This document shows positions 37,136 to 45,119 of a stretch of DNA of 64,000 bases, one piece after another. The first letter of the stretch is position 1, and each line of letters starts with the position of its first letter. The DNA comes from Limnohabitans sp. 2KL-27. GTDB lineage: Bacteria > Pseudomonadota > Gammaproteobacteria > Burkholderiales > Burkholderiaceae_C. Both the position numbers and the translations under genes were made by a program. The notes under the pieces are model-generated. The model was not told where the DNA came from, did not search any database, and was given only the letters and a program-made list of their open reading frames with translations. Where the stretch lies: the NCBI RefSeq assembly GCF_001269345.1, contig NZ_CXOP01000002.1, positions 372,853 to 436,852 of the forward strand. The letters run 5' to 3'.

Positions 37136-38113
37136 TCAGAGATCCAATTGCCGCTTTTGGGCGGTCCCCGCTTGACGGAATTGAGACAAGGGCGGCATCA
37201 AATAACGCCGCAAGTCGCTCGGGTCGGCGGCTGGATCTGCACCGACAGGCCTTGTGCCCGCGATGGTCACGCGCTCCATCAGGCGTCGCTGAGGGTAGTA
37301 ATCGTGCAAAGCGGAGTGTTGCACATGACGGTTGTCCCAGAACACCACCATGTTGGGCTCCCAGCAGTGACGGTACTGGTACTCGTGAATCAGCGTTTTC
37401 CGGTAAAGCATCTCAAGGATCATCCGGCTTTCGTCTTCGGCCATGCCCTTGATGTACAGCGTGAACTGAGGGTTGACAAAAATGACCTTTTTGCCTGTGA
37501 TGGGGTGTACCGACACCACCGGATGGGTGACCGCAGGATAGCGGTCTTCAAAGCGACGCAACTTTTCGATGCCGTCTGCGTCAGTGGGAAACAAGCTGCG
37601 AAATGGCTTGAAGTCATGGACAGCCTCAAGACCCGACAAGAAGCGCTGCCAGCGATCAGACAGGCCTTCATAGACGGCCGACATGCTGGCAAAAGCGGTG
37701 TTGCCACCGTATTCGGGAATGATCTTTGAGCACAGTGCCGTCCCCATGGGCGGAGCCTCACGAAAAGTTTCGTCGGTGTGCCAGATGTCGGTGGGCGCGG
37801 GGGGATTGCCCTCTTTGTTGTCGTAGACGATCAACTCAGGCGCGTTTGCGCTGCTGGTCGAAAAAGGGTGAACGCTCAGACTCCCGAAATAGCGGCCAAA
37901 GCGGCGCAGGTCTTCTGAGGAAATGACCTGATCTGGAAAGACCAGCACCCCATGTTGGGCATGTGCCAATTTGAGGGCTTCGACGGTGGTTTCGTCCAGA
38001 GCCTGAGTCAGGTCGACCCCGGTCACGCGAGCGCCCAAGAAAACCCCCACTCGACGTATTTCAAGATTCGCCGCAATCGCCGAATGAGGAACCTGCTGGG
38101 TGTCAATGACCAT
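37136..38113 (-). CDS. TauD/TfdA-family Fe(II)/2-oxoglutarate dioxygenase
   Basis: This 325-aa enzyme belongs to the TauD/TfdA family, which hydroxylates substrates such as taurine, 2,4-D or other sulfonates and ethers to release their side group. The iron ligands His112 and Asp114 are in DIWHTDETF, and the distal His is in RHVQHSALHDY (near 273), followed by the conserved Arg in RRLMERVTIAG that binds 2-oxoglutarate. It is the first gene of the TauD-Bug-amidohydrolase-LysR run. The substrate is not predictable from sequence alone. Confidence 0.88.
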   Translation of the reverse strand: MVIDTQQVPHSAIAANLEIRRVGVFLGARVTGVDLTQALDETTVEALKLAHAQHGVLVFPDQVISSEDLRRFGRYFGSLSVHPFSTSSANAPELIVYDNKEGNPPAPTDIWHTDETFREAPPMGTALCSKIIPEYGGNTAFASMSAVYEGLSDRWQRFLSGLEAVHDFKPFRSLFPTDADGIEKLRRFEDRYPAVTHPVVSVHPITGKKVIFVNPQFTLYIKGMAEDESRMILEMLYRKTLIHEYQYRHCWEPNMVVFWDNRHVQHSALHDYYPQRRLMERVTIAGTRPVGADPAADPSDLRRYLMPPLSQFRQAGTAQKRQLDL

Positions 38114-38228
38114 GACCTATAACTCCTTGTGGTGCTGGAAAAGTAGCCAACGCCCGAATATAGGGTCAGGAATGGTTCAGGGAAATTGAAATTGCAGGGG
38201 TATTGGTATTACCTGTGGTTATGGCGTG

Positions 38229-38267
38229 GCCACCCTCTGGGCAGGTGTCCCGGCCCAGAGGGCGGCT
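38229..38267 (-). terminator. Hairpin downstream of the UspA gene
   Basis: A 9-bp stem CCCTCTGGG/CCCAGAGGG (38233-38241 with 38254-38262), with further GCC/GGC pairing after a mismatch, begins 14 bases after the stop. There is no T run, so intrinsic termination is uncertain. Confidence 0.35.
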
Positions 38268-38280
38268 TGGTCAAGCACCT

Positions 38281-38703
38281 TCAGCGAACAAGCAGCACAG
38301 GCACTTTGCAGTGCGCCAACACCTGTGTCGCGACCGAGCCCATGACCAGGTTGCCCAGGGTGCCGTGGCCGTGCGAGCCCATCACCACCAGGTCAAATTT
38401 GCCGCTGTCGGCGGTTTTGGAAATGGTTTCGCCCGCATGGCCCACTTTGGCCACGGTTTTGGCGTCGATGCCGTGGCGCAGCAAAAACTTGGTCACCGGG
38501 CTGAGCACTTTTTCGGCCTCGTCGCGGTGGTAGGCCTCGACCATGTCTTTGCCCACGGCAGCGCGTGCGCGGGGGGGCAGTTGGGGGCTCACCGTCAGCA
38601 GGGTGTAGCTGTTGCTGGCACTGAACAACTCGTCGTGCGTGGTCAGGTAAGCCAGCATTTTTTTGGTGTAGTCACTGCCATCAACGGCCAATAAGATTTT
38701 CAT
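38281..38703 (-). CDS. Universal stress protein (UspA family)
   Basis: The 140-aa protein starts MKILLAVDGSDYTKK and has the ATP-binding signature GSHGHGTLGNLVMGSVATQVL (G-x2-G-x9-GS type) near residue 110. It is therefore the nucleotide-binding class of Usp. The ATG at 38703 is preferred over the ORF start at 38730. A dyad resembling an FNR/ANR site lies about 68 bases upstream, which suggests induction under low oxygen, as known for several usp genes in other proteobacteria. Confidence 0.92.
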   Translation of the reverse strand: MKILLAVDGSDYTKKMLAYLTTHDELFSASNSYTLLTVSPQLPPRARAAVGKDMVEAYHRDEAEKVLSPVTKFLLRHGIDAKTVAKVGHAGETISKTADSGKFDLVVMGSHGHGTLGNLVMGSVATQVLAHCKVPVLLVR

Positions 38704-38764
38704 GAGGGGCTCCTGTTGCGGATCAAACAAGTCTTCACTCTATGCCGCGCAGGGTCGTGAGGTC

Positions 38765-38778
38765 TTGACCTAGGTCAT
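38765..38778 (-). promoter_or_regulatory. FNR/ANR-like site upstream of the UspA gene
   Basis: TTGACCTAGGTCAT contains a perfect 12-bp palindrome TGACCTAGGTCA (38766-38777). It matches TTGAT-N4-ATCAA except for the inner T-to-C/A-to-G pair and the last base. The centre is 41.5 bases before a plausible start near 38730, with a -10-like CATAGAG (38738-38744) in the right place. Confidence 0.5.
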
Positions 38779-38823
38779 GAAATCAGGCGGTTGCGCGTGC
38801 CTTCACGTTGGGGCAATGCGGAC

Positions 38824-39705
38824 TCATGTGCCCCGGACCTCCAGCAGGCATTGCGGCTTGAACAGCACTTGCTCGTTTTTGCGCGCATAACCCAGTGGGT
38901 TGGCCACCACGCGGCAGCCGTTTTGGGTGTAGTCGCTGGCGCAGTGCAAATGGCCGTGCAGCCACAACTGAGCGTGGGGCAGCCAGTGGTCGAGCGCGTT
39001 GCAAAACCCCGCTGTGCCTGGCACCCGGCCATAGCGCGGGTCGGCGCTGGCCAGGCTGGGCGCAAAGTGCGTGATGACCACCGTGGGGCCTGCAAAAGGC
39101 GCGCGCAGTGCAGCGTTCAGCCAGTCCTGGCATTGCAGGGCTTGCTCGCGCAGGCCCTCGGCCAGCCAGGGCTCACCTTGGCGCGTGGTCAGGGTTTTGC
39201 GCAGGTAATAGTTGGCCGCGCGAAAGGCCTTGTCACGGGCTTTGAGCTGGCGTGTGTATTGGCTGTTGGGGTGGCTGAAGTGCGCCGGGATTTTGTCGGT
39301 CAGTGGGTCGGGAATCGGCTGCCCGGCCAGCGGCCCCAGTGCGTCAAAGTCGGTCCACAGCGTGGTGCCCACAAAGCGTACGCCCCCTAGCTGCACCACT
39401 TCGCGCTCCAGCCAGGTGATGCCCAGCCGCTCGCAGGTGTGGCGCAGTCGGGTGTGGGCGGAGTCAAAGTCCAGCCCGTCGTACTCGTGGTTGCCGGGCA
39501 CAAACAGCACGGGTGTGGGCCAGCCGTGCAGCGGCGAAAACCGCGCCAGGCCAAAGTCGCTGTCGCCTGCGCTGGCCAGGGCCGAGCCCGCCTGATACGA
39601 GCCAATGTCGCCCGCGAGCACCAGCACATCGGCACCTGAGGCCGGGCTGGGCACAAAGTCGGGGTTGGACTCCAGGTGCAGGTCGGAAAGGAGCTGGATG
39701 TTCAT
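38824..39705 (-). CDS. Metallophosphoesterase of the calcineurin superfamily
   Basis: The 293-aa protein has the metallophosphatase motifs DLHLES (Asp-x-His, near residue 8), GDIG (near 38), GNHEYD (near 75), an ITHFAPS (near 205), and GHLH (near 240), so the dimetal site looks complete. It lacks a signal peptide and is cytoplasmic. The start at 39705 overlaps the LysR stop by 4 bases (ATGA), so it is translated together with that regulator. The substrate is unknown. Confidence 0.88.
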   Translation of the reverse strand: MNIQLLSDLHLESNPDFVPSPASGADVLVLAGDIGSYQAGSALASAGDSDFGLARFSPLHGWPTPVLFVPGNHEYDGLDFDSAHTRLRHTCERLGITWLEREVVQLGGVRFVGTTLWTDFDALGPLAGQPIPDPLTDKIPAHFSHPNSQYTRQLKARDKAFRAANYYLRKTLTTRQGEPWLAEGLREQALQCQDWLNAALRAPFAGPTVVITHFAPSLASADPRYGRVPGTAGFCNALDHWLPHAQLWLHGHLHCASDYTQNGCRVVANPLGYARKNEQVLFKPQCLLEVRGT

Positions 39706-40688
39706 GTCGGGATGTCGCTGCTTGCTACACCGCTGGCAAATGCGTGCCGGGCGACTTGTTGCAGTTGGGTGCGCAGCCATTGGTGCGGGCTGTCTTGTTG
39801 GCGCTTGCGGTGCCACAGGGCGTGCACTTGCACGGGCGGCACGTCAAAGGGCAATTCGTGCAGCACCAATTCATGGGCCATGCCGGTGGTCCGCACAAAG
39901 TGGCGCGGCAGCACCGTGAGCAAATCGGAGTTCACCACCACCCGCCCGGCCGTGAAAAACTGGTTGACCGTGAGCACGATGCGCCTGTGGTGTCCGATGG
40001 TGGCCAGGGCTTCGTCGACAAAACCATAGGCGCGCCCGGAAAAACTCACCAGCAAATGCCGGGCCGCGCAATAGGCCGCCAAGCTGAGGGGACGTTTGGC
40101 CAGCGGATGGCCCTTGCGCATCACGCACACATATTCGCCCGAATACAAGCGTTGGTGTTCAAAGGGAATGGCCTCGCCCGATTGGGCGCGTGCTGTCAGG
40201 TCGGCCAGCACCGCCGGAAAGTAGCCCAAAGCGATGTCGGCGCTGTCTTCGTTCAGCAACTTGCGCGGGTCACGCGTGGTCAGAGGCACCACGCGCAAGG
40301 ACACGCCAGGGGCCTGCAGCTCCAGTTCGCGGGCCAGCCCGCCCATGAGTTCTGCCGCCGTGGCGTCGGCCATGGCCAGCACAAAGGTGCTGTTGGCTTG
40401 CTGCGGCTCGAAAGCGCTGGGCACGATGGCCGCTTGCAATTGGCGCAGGGCCTCGCGCACGCTGGGCCACAAGGCCAGCGCCCGGGGTGTGGGCTCGATG
40501 CCGTGGCCATGGCGACGCACCAGTTCATCGCCCAAGGCCTCGCGCAACCGGCGCAAGGCATTGCTCACGGCCGGTTGGGTCAGCGCCAGGTTGTGTGCGG
40601 CCCGGGTCAGGCTGCGCTCGGCCATGACCTCGTCGAACACCCGCAGCAAGTTCAGGTCGAGGGTGCGAAAAGAGGCGGGGTTGGGCAT
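39702..40688 (-). CDS. LysR-family transcriptional regulator (NodD-like)
   Basis: The 328-aa regulator has the helix-turn-helix at residues about 8-65 (LDLNLLRVFDEVMAERSLTRAAHNLALTQPAVSNALRRLRE), with the opening typical of NodD/LeuO/SyrM-type LysR proteins, followed by a substrate-binding domain. The start MPNPASF at 40688 is likely; an ATG 8 codons earlier (40712) is also possible. It overlaps the metallophosphoesterase by 4 bases, an unusual coupling of regulator and enzyme. Confidence 0.88.
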   Translation of the reverse strand: MPNPASFRTLDLNLLRVFDEVMAERSLTRAAHNLALTQPAVSNALRRLREALGDELVRRHGHGIEPTPRALALWPSVREALRQLQAAIVPSAFEPQQANSTFVLAMADATAAELMGGLARELELQAPGVSLRVVPLTTRDPRKLLNEDSADIALGYFPAVLADLTARAQSGEAIPFEHQRLYSGEYVCVMRKGHPLAKRPLSLAAYCAARHLLVSFSGRAYGFVDEALATIGHHRRIVLTVNQFFTAGRVVVNSDLLTVLPRHFVRTTGMAHELVLHELPFDVPPVQVHALWHRKRQQDSPHQWLRTQLQQVARHAFASGVASSDIPT

Positions 40689-40834
40689 GGCAATGTCTTC
40701 AACTATCACCATTATGAATGAGGGGCATTAAGAAGATAAAGTTGAGCAGCATTGGTAAAAACCCTATGATTCATCCAATAAGTTTGTCAATTTGGATTTC
40801 CAAAGAAAACAAAACTGAATCAAGGGAAAACAAA

Positions 40835-41305
40835 ATGAACATCTCTACCAAACCTGTCCTGGGCAACATGTCCGTGATTTCTGCTGAACCAGCAGCCAAC
40901 ACCACTTCCAGCAAAACCCTCGCGAACCTGATGCTGGCTGCAGGTGTGGCCGCCACCGTCGTGGTGGTCGATCAGATGATTGACCACTGGGCTGAATCCC
41001 ATGTGGTGGCCGCTTGGTTGGCCTTGTGGGCCGTGGCTGTGTTGAGCATTGTCTTGCTGCGCGGCCTGACGCGCCTCTTGGCGCAACACCTGATGACCGG
41101 TCTGGACGCCTGGTCGGCCCATGTGGCCCGCAGCCGCGCGGATGAGCGTTTGTGGTCCATGGCGCAGTCCGACCCGCGTTTGATGACTGACCTGCAAGTG
41201 GCCATGGACCGCAACAGTGAGCGCCAAGGCCCCGTCCGTGATCTGGAAAATTTGATGACCCGCCGCGCGGCCCGCTTGGTGCGTGACCGCTTGTATTACG
41301 TCTGA
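40835..41305 (+). CDS. Hypothetical membrane protein
   Basis: The 156-aa product has two transmembrane segments (residues about 30-48 and 60-80) and a charged cytoplasmic C-terminal helix (ADERLWSMAQSDPRLMTDLQ). The start at 40835 follows AAGGGA; the 117 bases before it are AT-rich and probably hold the promoter and leader. It diverges from the LysR gene. I do not recognise a family of known function. Confidence 0.7.
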   Translation: MNISTKPVLGNMSVISAEPAANTTSSKTLANLMLAAGVAATVVVVDQMIDHWAESHVVAAWLALWAVAVLSIVLLRGLTRLLAQHLMTGLDAWSAHVARSRADERLWSMAQSDPRLMTDLQVAMDRNSERQGPVRDLENLMTRRAARLVRDRLYYV

Positions 41306-41371
41306 GCGCCCAGCGGGTCCAGCGCCCCCCTTTTTCAAGGGCTTGCGGCCAAGCCTTTGAAAAGCCCGGTC

Positions 41372-42271
41372 TCAGCGTCTGGATGCCATGTAGATGCCCG
41401 GCAAGATCAGGGCAGCACCCCAAACGTGGTGCCAGCCCATGGCTTCGCCCAAAACCAGCCAAGCGGCCAAGCCGCCATACAAAGGCCCGAGGTACAAACT
41501 GGCGGCCACGCGGCTGGCCCCCAAAACCTTCTGGCTGAAGCCATAAGCCCAATACGCACCAATGCCCGGCAACAGGCCTGCAGCCACCACCAGCACCGTG
41601 GCCTGAACGCTCCAGGCCGGGCGATCGGCTTGCCAGTACTCCCACACACTGAAGGGCAGCAAAATCACCACGCCGCCCATGCAAATCGCAGCCAGGCGTG
41701 CGGTGGAGCCCAAGGGGGTTGACCATTTTTTCTGCAGCAAAGCAAATGCGGCCCAGGACACCATGGCGAGCACGATCCAGCCATCACCGGCGACCCATTG
41801 CACTTGGCCTAAGGCCAGCCATTGGCCTTTGACCACCACATGGAACACGCCCGCCATGGCCACCACCACGCCCAAGCCTTGTCGCCACGAAAACCGTTCG
41901 CCCAGCCACACCACGGCACCGAGCGCGATCAGCACGGGCGAAGCGGCATAAATCAGGGCGATGTTCATGGCCGATGTGGTTTGAGCGCCCTCGTAAACCC
42001 AGGCCCCACAAATGAGCATGCCCAAAGCACCCAAGGCCAAGTAACGCCAGCCATGCTGCAAGGTGCTGCGGCGTTCACGCCACAGCTCGCTGCGCGCAAT
42101 CACGGCCAAGATGACGCCCGCCAATGCCCACCGCCCCAGTGCCAGCATGTGCGGCTCCACCACCCCCGGTGCCGTGCGGGCCACGATGTAATTGACAGAC
42201 CACAAGGCGGGTGTGACCCAGAGGAGCCAAAGGGCCAGGCGTTCGCGGGATTGAGGGGTGTTCAAAATCAA
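41372..42271 (-). CDS. EamA/DMT-family transporter
   Basis: The 299-aa membrane protein has ten hydrophobic segments in two EamA repeats, opening with LWLLWVTPALWSVNYIVAR and with PGIGAYWAYGFSQKVLGASRVA in the second repeat. No ATG lies near the family start, so a TTG at 42271 (or 42265) is used. It is distinct from the other EamA protein in the window (30730), which has low overall similarity. The gene ends 66 bases after the convergent membrane protein. Substrate unknown. Confidence 0.85.
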   Translation of the reverse strand: MILNTPQSRERLALWLLWVTPALWSVNYIVARTAPGVVEPHMLALGRWALAGVILAVIARSELWRERRSTLQHGWRYLALGALGMLICGAWVYEGAQTTSAMNIALIYAASPVLIALGAVVWLGERFSWRQGLGVVVAMAGVFHVVVKGQWLALGQVQWVAGDGWIVLAMVSWAAFALLQKKWSTPLGSTARLAAICMGGVVILLPFSVWEYWQADRPAWSVQATVLVVAAGLLPGIGAYWAYGFSQKVLGASRVAASLYLGPLYGGLAAWLVLGEAMGWHHVWGAALILPGIYMASRR

Positions 42272-42308
42272 CTCAGTTCAGGGTGTTGCGCCAGCAGTCG
42301 GTCAAACA

Positions 42309-42770
42309 TCATTTGATTTCGAAATCCAATGCTTTGACGCCTTGGCGGCCTTGCAGATCCTCAATGCTGATCAGAAGACGGTGCGAACCTTTGGGCAGGC
42401 TGGCTTCCTTGACGTTGATGCCCTCGGCAGTGACCTTGGCCGCGTTGATCAAGCGTTGCGTGATGTCAATGCGCAAACGACCGTACAAGACTTTGAATGT
42501 CTCTGGACGGACAACGCTGGAGGCCGCAGGCACAAACATCAACTGGATGGCCGTTGGAGAGACCACGGGCGTATCCAGTCTGGGGTGCACGATCTCGATT
42601 TGAGGTGCACCCGGCACGGCAGCCGTTTTGGCGGTCAATGGTTCTGCCGCACCCAAAGACGCCTGCATTTCCTGGACCGAGACGAGATCAAAAGCCTGTA
42701 CATGGAAGACCGATGCACACAGTCCCCAAGCCAGGACGGACGTTTGCAGCCATGAGCCCCAATGCATCAT
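42309..42770 (-). CDS. Small exported protein of the caspase cluster (paralogue of 45947-46381)
   Basis: The 153-aa product has a signal peptide ending near HVQAF, then a single domain of about 110 residues whose second half aligns with the gene product at 45947. Shared features are SPT at the domain start, an internal ID.A.IKFEYL / ..FKVLYGRL strand, then KGSH and a C-terminal GRxGxKxxxxxxK (EDLQGRQGVKALDFEIK versus RDSEGREGKTIIHLNAK). This looks like an Ig-like or cadherin-like fold. The start overlaps the OmpA gene's stop by 4 bases. It is the last gene of the operon. Function unknown. Confidence 0.8.
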   Translation of the reverse strand: MMHWGSWLQTSVLAWGLCASVFHVQAFDLVSVQEMQASLGAAEPLTAKTAAVPGAPQIEIVHPRLDTPVVSPTAIQLMFVPAASSVVRPETFKVLYGRLRIDITQRLINAAKVTAEGINVKEASLPKGSHRLLISIEDLQGRQGVKALDFEIK

Positions 42771-43258
42771 GGCAACAGGCTGATCCGCACGCGGCGGTTT
42801 TCGCTGGCCAGTGGCTTTTCGGGCACGAGCAATTCGCTGGCCCCTTTGCCTTCGGCTTGCAGGCGTTCGGCGGGCACGTTTTGACCCACCAGGTAGGCCT
42901 GCACCTCTGCCGCTCGGCGTGCCGACAGTTCTTGGTTGTAGTCGTTTTTGCCTTTGGCATCGGTGTGGCCTTCCACCTTGAATTTCAGCTGGGACAGGCG
43001 CTCGCTGTTCATGGCTTGTGCGAGGTTGTCCAGCAAAGACTTGCTGCTGGCCTGCAACCGGGCAGAGTCAAAGTCAAAGTTGATCGACAGATCCACATTG
43101 ACCGGTTTGGGCACCAGGTTGCGCAGACTGCGCGTGGTGGGTGGCGCAGGGGGGGTGAGCTTTTCGATGAGGTCTTCTTTGGAGGCCTGCTGAACCAGTT
43201 GGGCCGATGCGGATGACCCCATCAAGACGAATGCCAAAGCCAGGGTAAACCGTTTCAT
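42767..43258 (-). CDS. OmpA-family peptidoglycan-binding protein
   Basis: The 163-aa protein has a signal peptide (MKRFTLALAFVLMGSSASA) and a C-terminal OmpA domain with FDFDSARLQASSKSLLDNLA, the VEGHTDAKGKNDYNQELSARRA signature (near residue 93) and ENRRVRISLLP. This domain binds diaminopimelate in peptidoglycan. No beta-barrel or lipobox is present, so it is a periplasmic or wall-bound protein. The start overlaps the caspase stop (4 bases) and its stop overlaps the next start. It probably ties the caspase cluster to the cell wall. Confidence 0.88.
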   Translation of the reverse strand: MKRFTLALAFVLMGSSASAQLVQQASKEDLIEKLTPPAPPTTRSLRNLVPKPVNVDLSINFDFDSARLQASSKSLLDNLAQAMNSERLSQLKFKVEGHTDAKGKNDYNQELSARRAAEVQAYLVGQNVPAERLQAEGKGASELLVPEKPLASENRRVRISLLP

Positions 43259-45090
43259 AGAACTTCCTTCAGGGTGAGCAGTTTGGCACCAAAGCGTTCG
43301 GAGCCCTGCCCATCCTTGTTGTGAACCAAAAAGTTGATCAGCGCGGCGCGGCCACCGATTTCATTGAGGGCAAAAGTGAACGGGTTGGTGGCCGAGGGTT
43401 CGGCCATGGTCAAACGGTCAATCTGCCGTGGGCTTGAAGACACCATGACCAACAAATGGTCGGTGCCGGGGGGGCCTGCCGCTTCGAGTTGCCAGTCAGG
43501 TCGGGGCAGCTTGCGTGTTTGACCGGCCTTGATCCTGTTGTCTTTGTCGAGTCCATTGGGATAGAGCACGTAGAAACTCTTGCGGTCACTGCCCAACAAG
43601 ACCATATAAATGAACCCATCGTGGCTGGACTTGATGCTGAGGTCCAACGCGTCCTTGCCAATTTTCAGCACAGACTTGCTCAGTTTCACATCCAGCACGA
43701 TGCGGGGATCGCGTTGTTGTTCAATGTCGGCCAATGTGGCCAGTGACGCCAGCATTGGCTCGGGTGCCGGTGTTACAGGTGCCACACTTGCGGGAGCAGG
43801 GGCGGGAGCAGGTGCAGGTGCAGGTGCAGGTGCCGACTGGACCACCGGTGGTGTGGGTGGCTTGGCGGGTGCGGGCTCAGGAAGTTGGGCAGCTGGCGCA
43901 GCAGCGACGGGTCGTGGAGTTGACGGGTTGCTTGAGGGCGCTGGGCTGGCTGTAGATGGGGTAACAGGTGCGGTGGGTGTTGGCGGTGGCCGTGATGCGC
44001 TGGCGGATGTGGATGCAGGTGCGTTGGCGGTTGCAGTCGGTGCCGTGTTGGTCACCATCGCCATGGTCAAGGGCTGTGGCGGTGTGGGCGCAGGCACTGC
44101 GGCCGTGGGCGTTGGCGTGGCTGCAACAGGTGGGGCGGGCTGAGGTGCAGGTGCGGCGACCTGCGTTGGTGCGGGACGCTGCAATGCCACAGGAATCAGG
44201 TTCCGGTTGCCCGACACCGACACATGGTGCGGCGTCAGGTCTTTCACGCCCTTGAGTCTCAAGTCAATGAAGGCTTGAGCACACTGCTGGATTTCTGCGA
44301 GGGAGACTGCGCCCGATCCGTCCTTGTCAACCGCTTTGCCAAGCAGGCAGTCACGGACACCCTGGGTCGCCAGGCCCCCTTTGCCCGGTTCGTCAAAGCT
44401 GACCTCATCGGGCCGAGAGGAGGTGATTTGAACCACGTTTTCCTGCAAGGCACCCAAGCGTGTGGCCTCCCCCAGCAGACTTCGGGTTTTGAGGTTGGAG
44501 GGTTGGCTGCAGGCATCTGCGGCACTGCTGGCCTTGAACGTGAATTTGGGTTTGAATTCAATGCCGCCGATCGATCGAGTGGCCGCCTTGTTGGTGGTCA
44601 CGCCGCCAGAGTGACAGGCATCGATCATGGTGATGACTTTGTCTGCACTCGCGGTGATTTTTTGTGTGGCTTGTGCCAACTCGGCGTTGGTGATGGCTTG
44701 ACCGTCGTGGGTCAACAGGCCTTCGACGCACCCGTTGACTGTCGGGTCCCAATACCGGGTGCCGTGTCCAGAGAAGTAGATGAACGTGCGCCCACCATCG
44801 CGTGTGCGTTCACCCAATTGCCGAATTTCTTTCAGGATGTTTTCTTTGGTGGCGTCTTGGTCTCGCATCAAACGGATCTGATGGCCAGGAATGCCCATGG
44901 CCATGGCCATGCGTTTGGCGCTTTCCACATCGTGTGGCACACCTTCCAGCGTGGCTGCGCCAGTGCTTGGACTGTATTGACTCAGGCCAATGACCAGCGC
45001 AGAACGCAAAGCTGGCGTCTGCGTCTGAGATTGTGCGGGCCATGCCGTGAACAAGGCCAAGGCCAGCAAGAGGGAGTGGGGGTTTTTCAT
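43255..45090 (-). CDS. Exported caspase-fold (peptidase C14) protein with EF-hand and DUF4384
   Basis: The 611-aa protein has a Sec signal (MKNPHSLLLALALFTAWPAQS), then a caspase p20-like domain with catalytic His109 in YFSGHGTR and Cys159 in DACHSGG. A canonical EF-hand loop DKDGSGAVSLAE spans residues 255-266. A Pro/Ala linker of about 130 residues (about 304-440) contains PA repeats, and the C-terminal part (about 455-611) has the DUF4384 pattern (SSHDGFIYMVLLGSDRKSF, YVLYPNG). The start at 45090 removes a non-coding extension. Such proteins belong to the bacterial orthocaspases, cysteine proteases cutting after basic residues, often Ca2+-dependent. Periplasmic location and Ca2+ control are inferred. 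Confidence 0.88.
   Translation of the reverse strand: MKNPHSLLLALALFTAWPAQSQTQTPALRSALVIGLSQYSPSTGAATLEGVPHDVESAKRMAMAMGIPGHQIRLMRDQDATKENILKEIRQLGERTRDGGRTFIYFSGHGTRYWDPTVNGCVEGLLTHDGQAITNAELAQATQKITASADKVITMIDACHSGGVTTNKAATRSIGGIEFKPKFTFKASSAADACSQPSNLKTRSLLGEATRLGALQENVVQITSSRPDEVSFDEPGKGGLATQGVRDCLLGKAVDKDGSGAVSLAEIQQCAQAFIDLRLKGVKDLTPHHVSVSGNRNLIPVALQRPAPTQVAAPAPQPAPPVAATPTPTAAVPAPTPPQPLTMAMVTNTAPTATANAPASTSASASRPPPTPTAPVTPSTASPAPSSNPSTPRPVAAAPAAQLPEPAPAKPPTPPVVQSAPAPAPAPAPAPAPASVAPVTPAPEPMLASLATLADIEQQRDPRIVLDVKLSKSVLKIGKDALDLSIKSSHDGFIYMVLLGSDRKSFYVLYPNGLDKDNRIKAGQTRKLPRPDWQLEAAGPPGTDHLLVMVSSSPRQIDRLTMAEPSATNPFTFALNEIGGRAALINFLVHNKDGQGSERFGAKLLTLKEVL
43808..43831 (-). repeat. Hexanucleotide repeat in the Pro/Ala linker
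   Basis: Four exact copies of GCAGGT (on the + strand) occur in a row and encode Ala-Pro dipeptides in the caspase linker, with less perfect copies on both sides. Its length could vary by slippage without breaking the frame. Confidence 0.85.
44293..44328 (-). other. EF-hand calcium-binding loop coding segment
   Basis: Residues 255-266 of the caspase-DUF4384 protein read DKDGSGAVSLAE, with Asp, Asp, Ser, Ser and Glu at EF-hand positions 1, 3, 5, 9 and 12, Gly at 6 and Val at 8: a full match to the canonical Ca2+ loop. A helix follows (IQQCAQAFI); the preceding residues (TQGVRDCLLGKAV) suit an E-helix. No second EF-hand was found. Confidence 0.8.
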
Positions 45091-45119
45091 GAGATCAAGC
45101 GCATTCAAATGGGAGCATC

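Noticed and set aside
43610..44143. Gly/Ala/Val-rich + strand frame of 177 codons
   Set aside because: It is the antisense of the caspase Pro/Ala linker; the low-complexity repeat creates the open frame.
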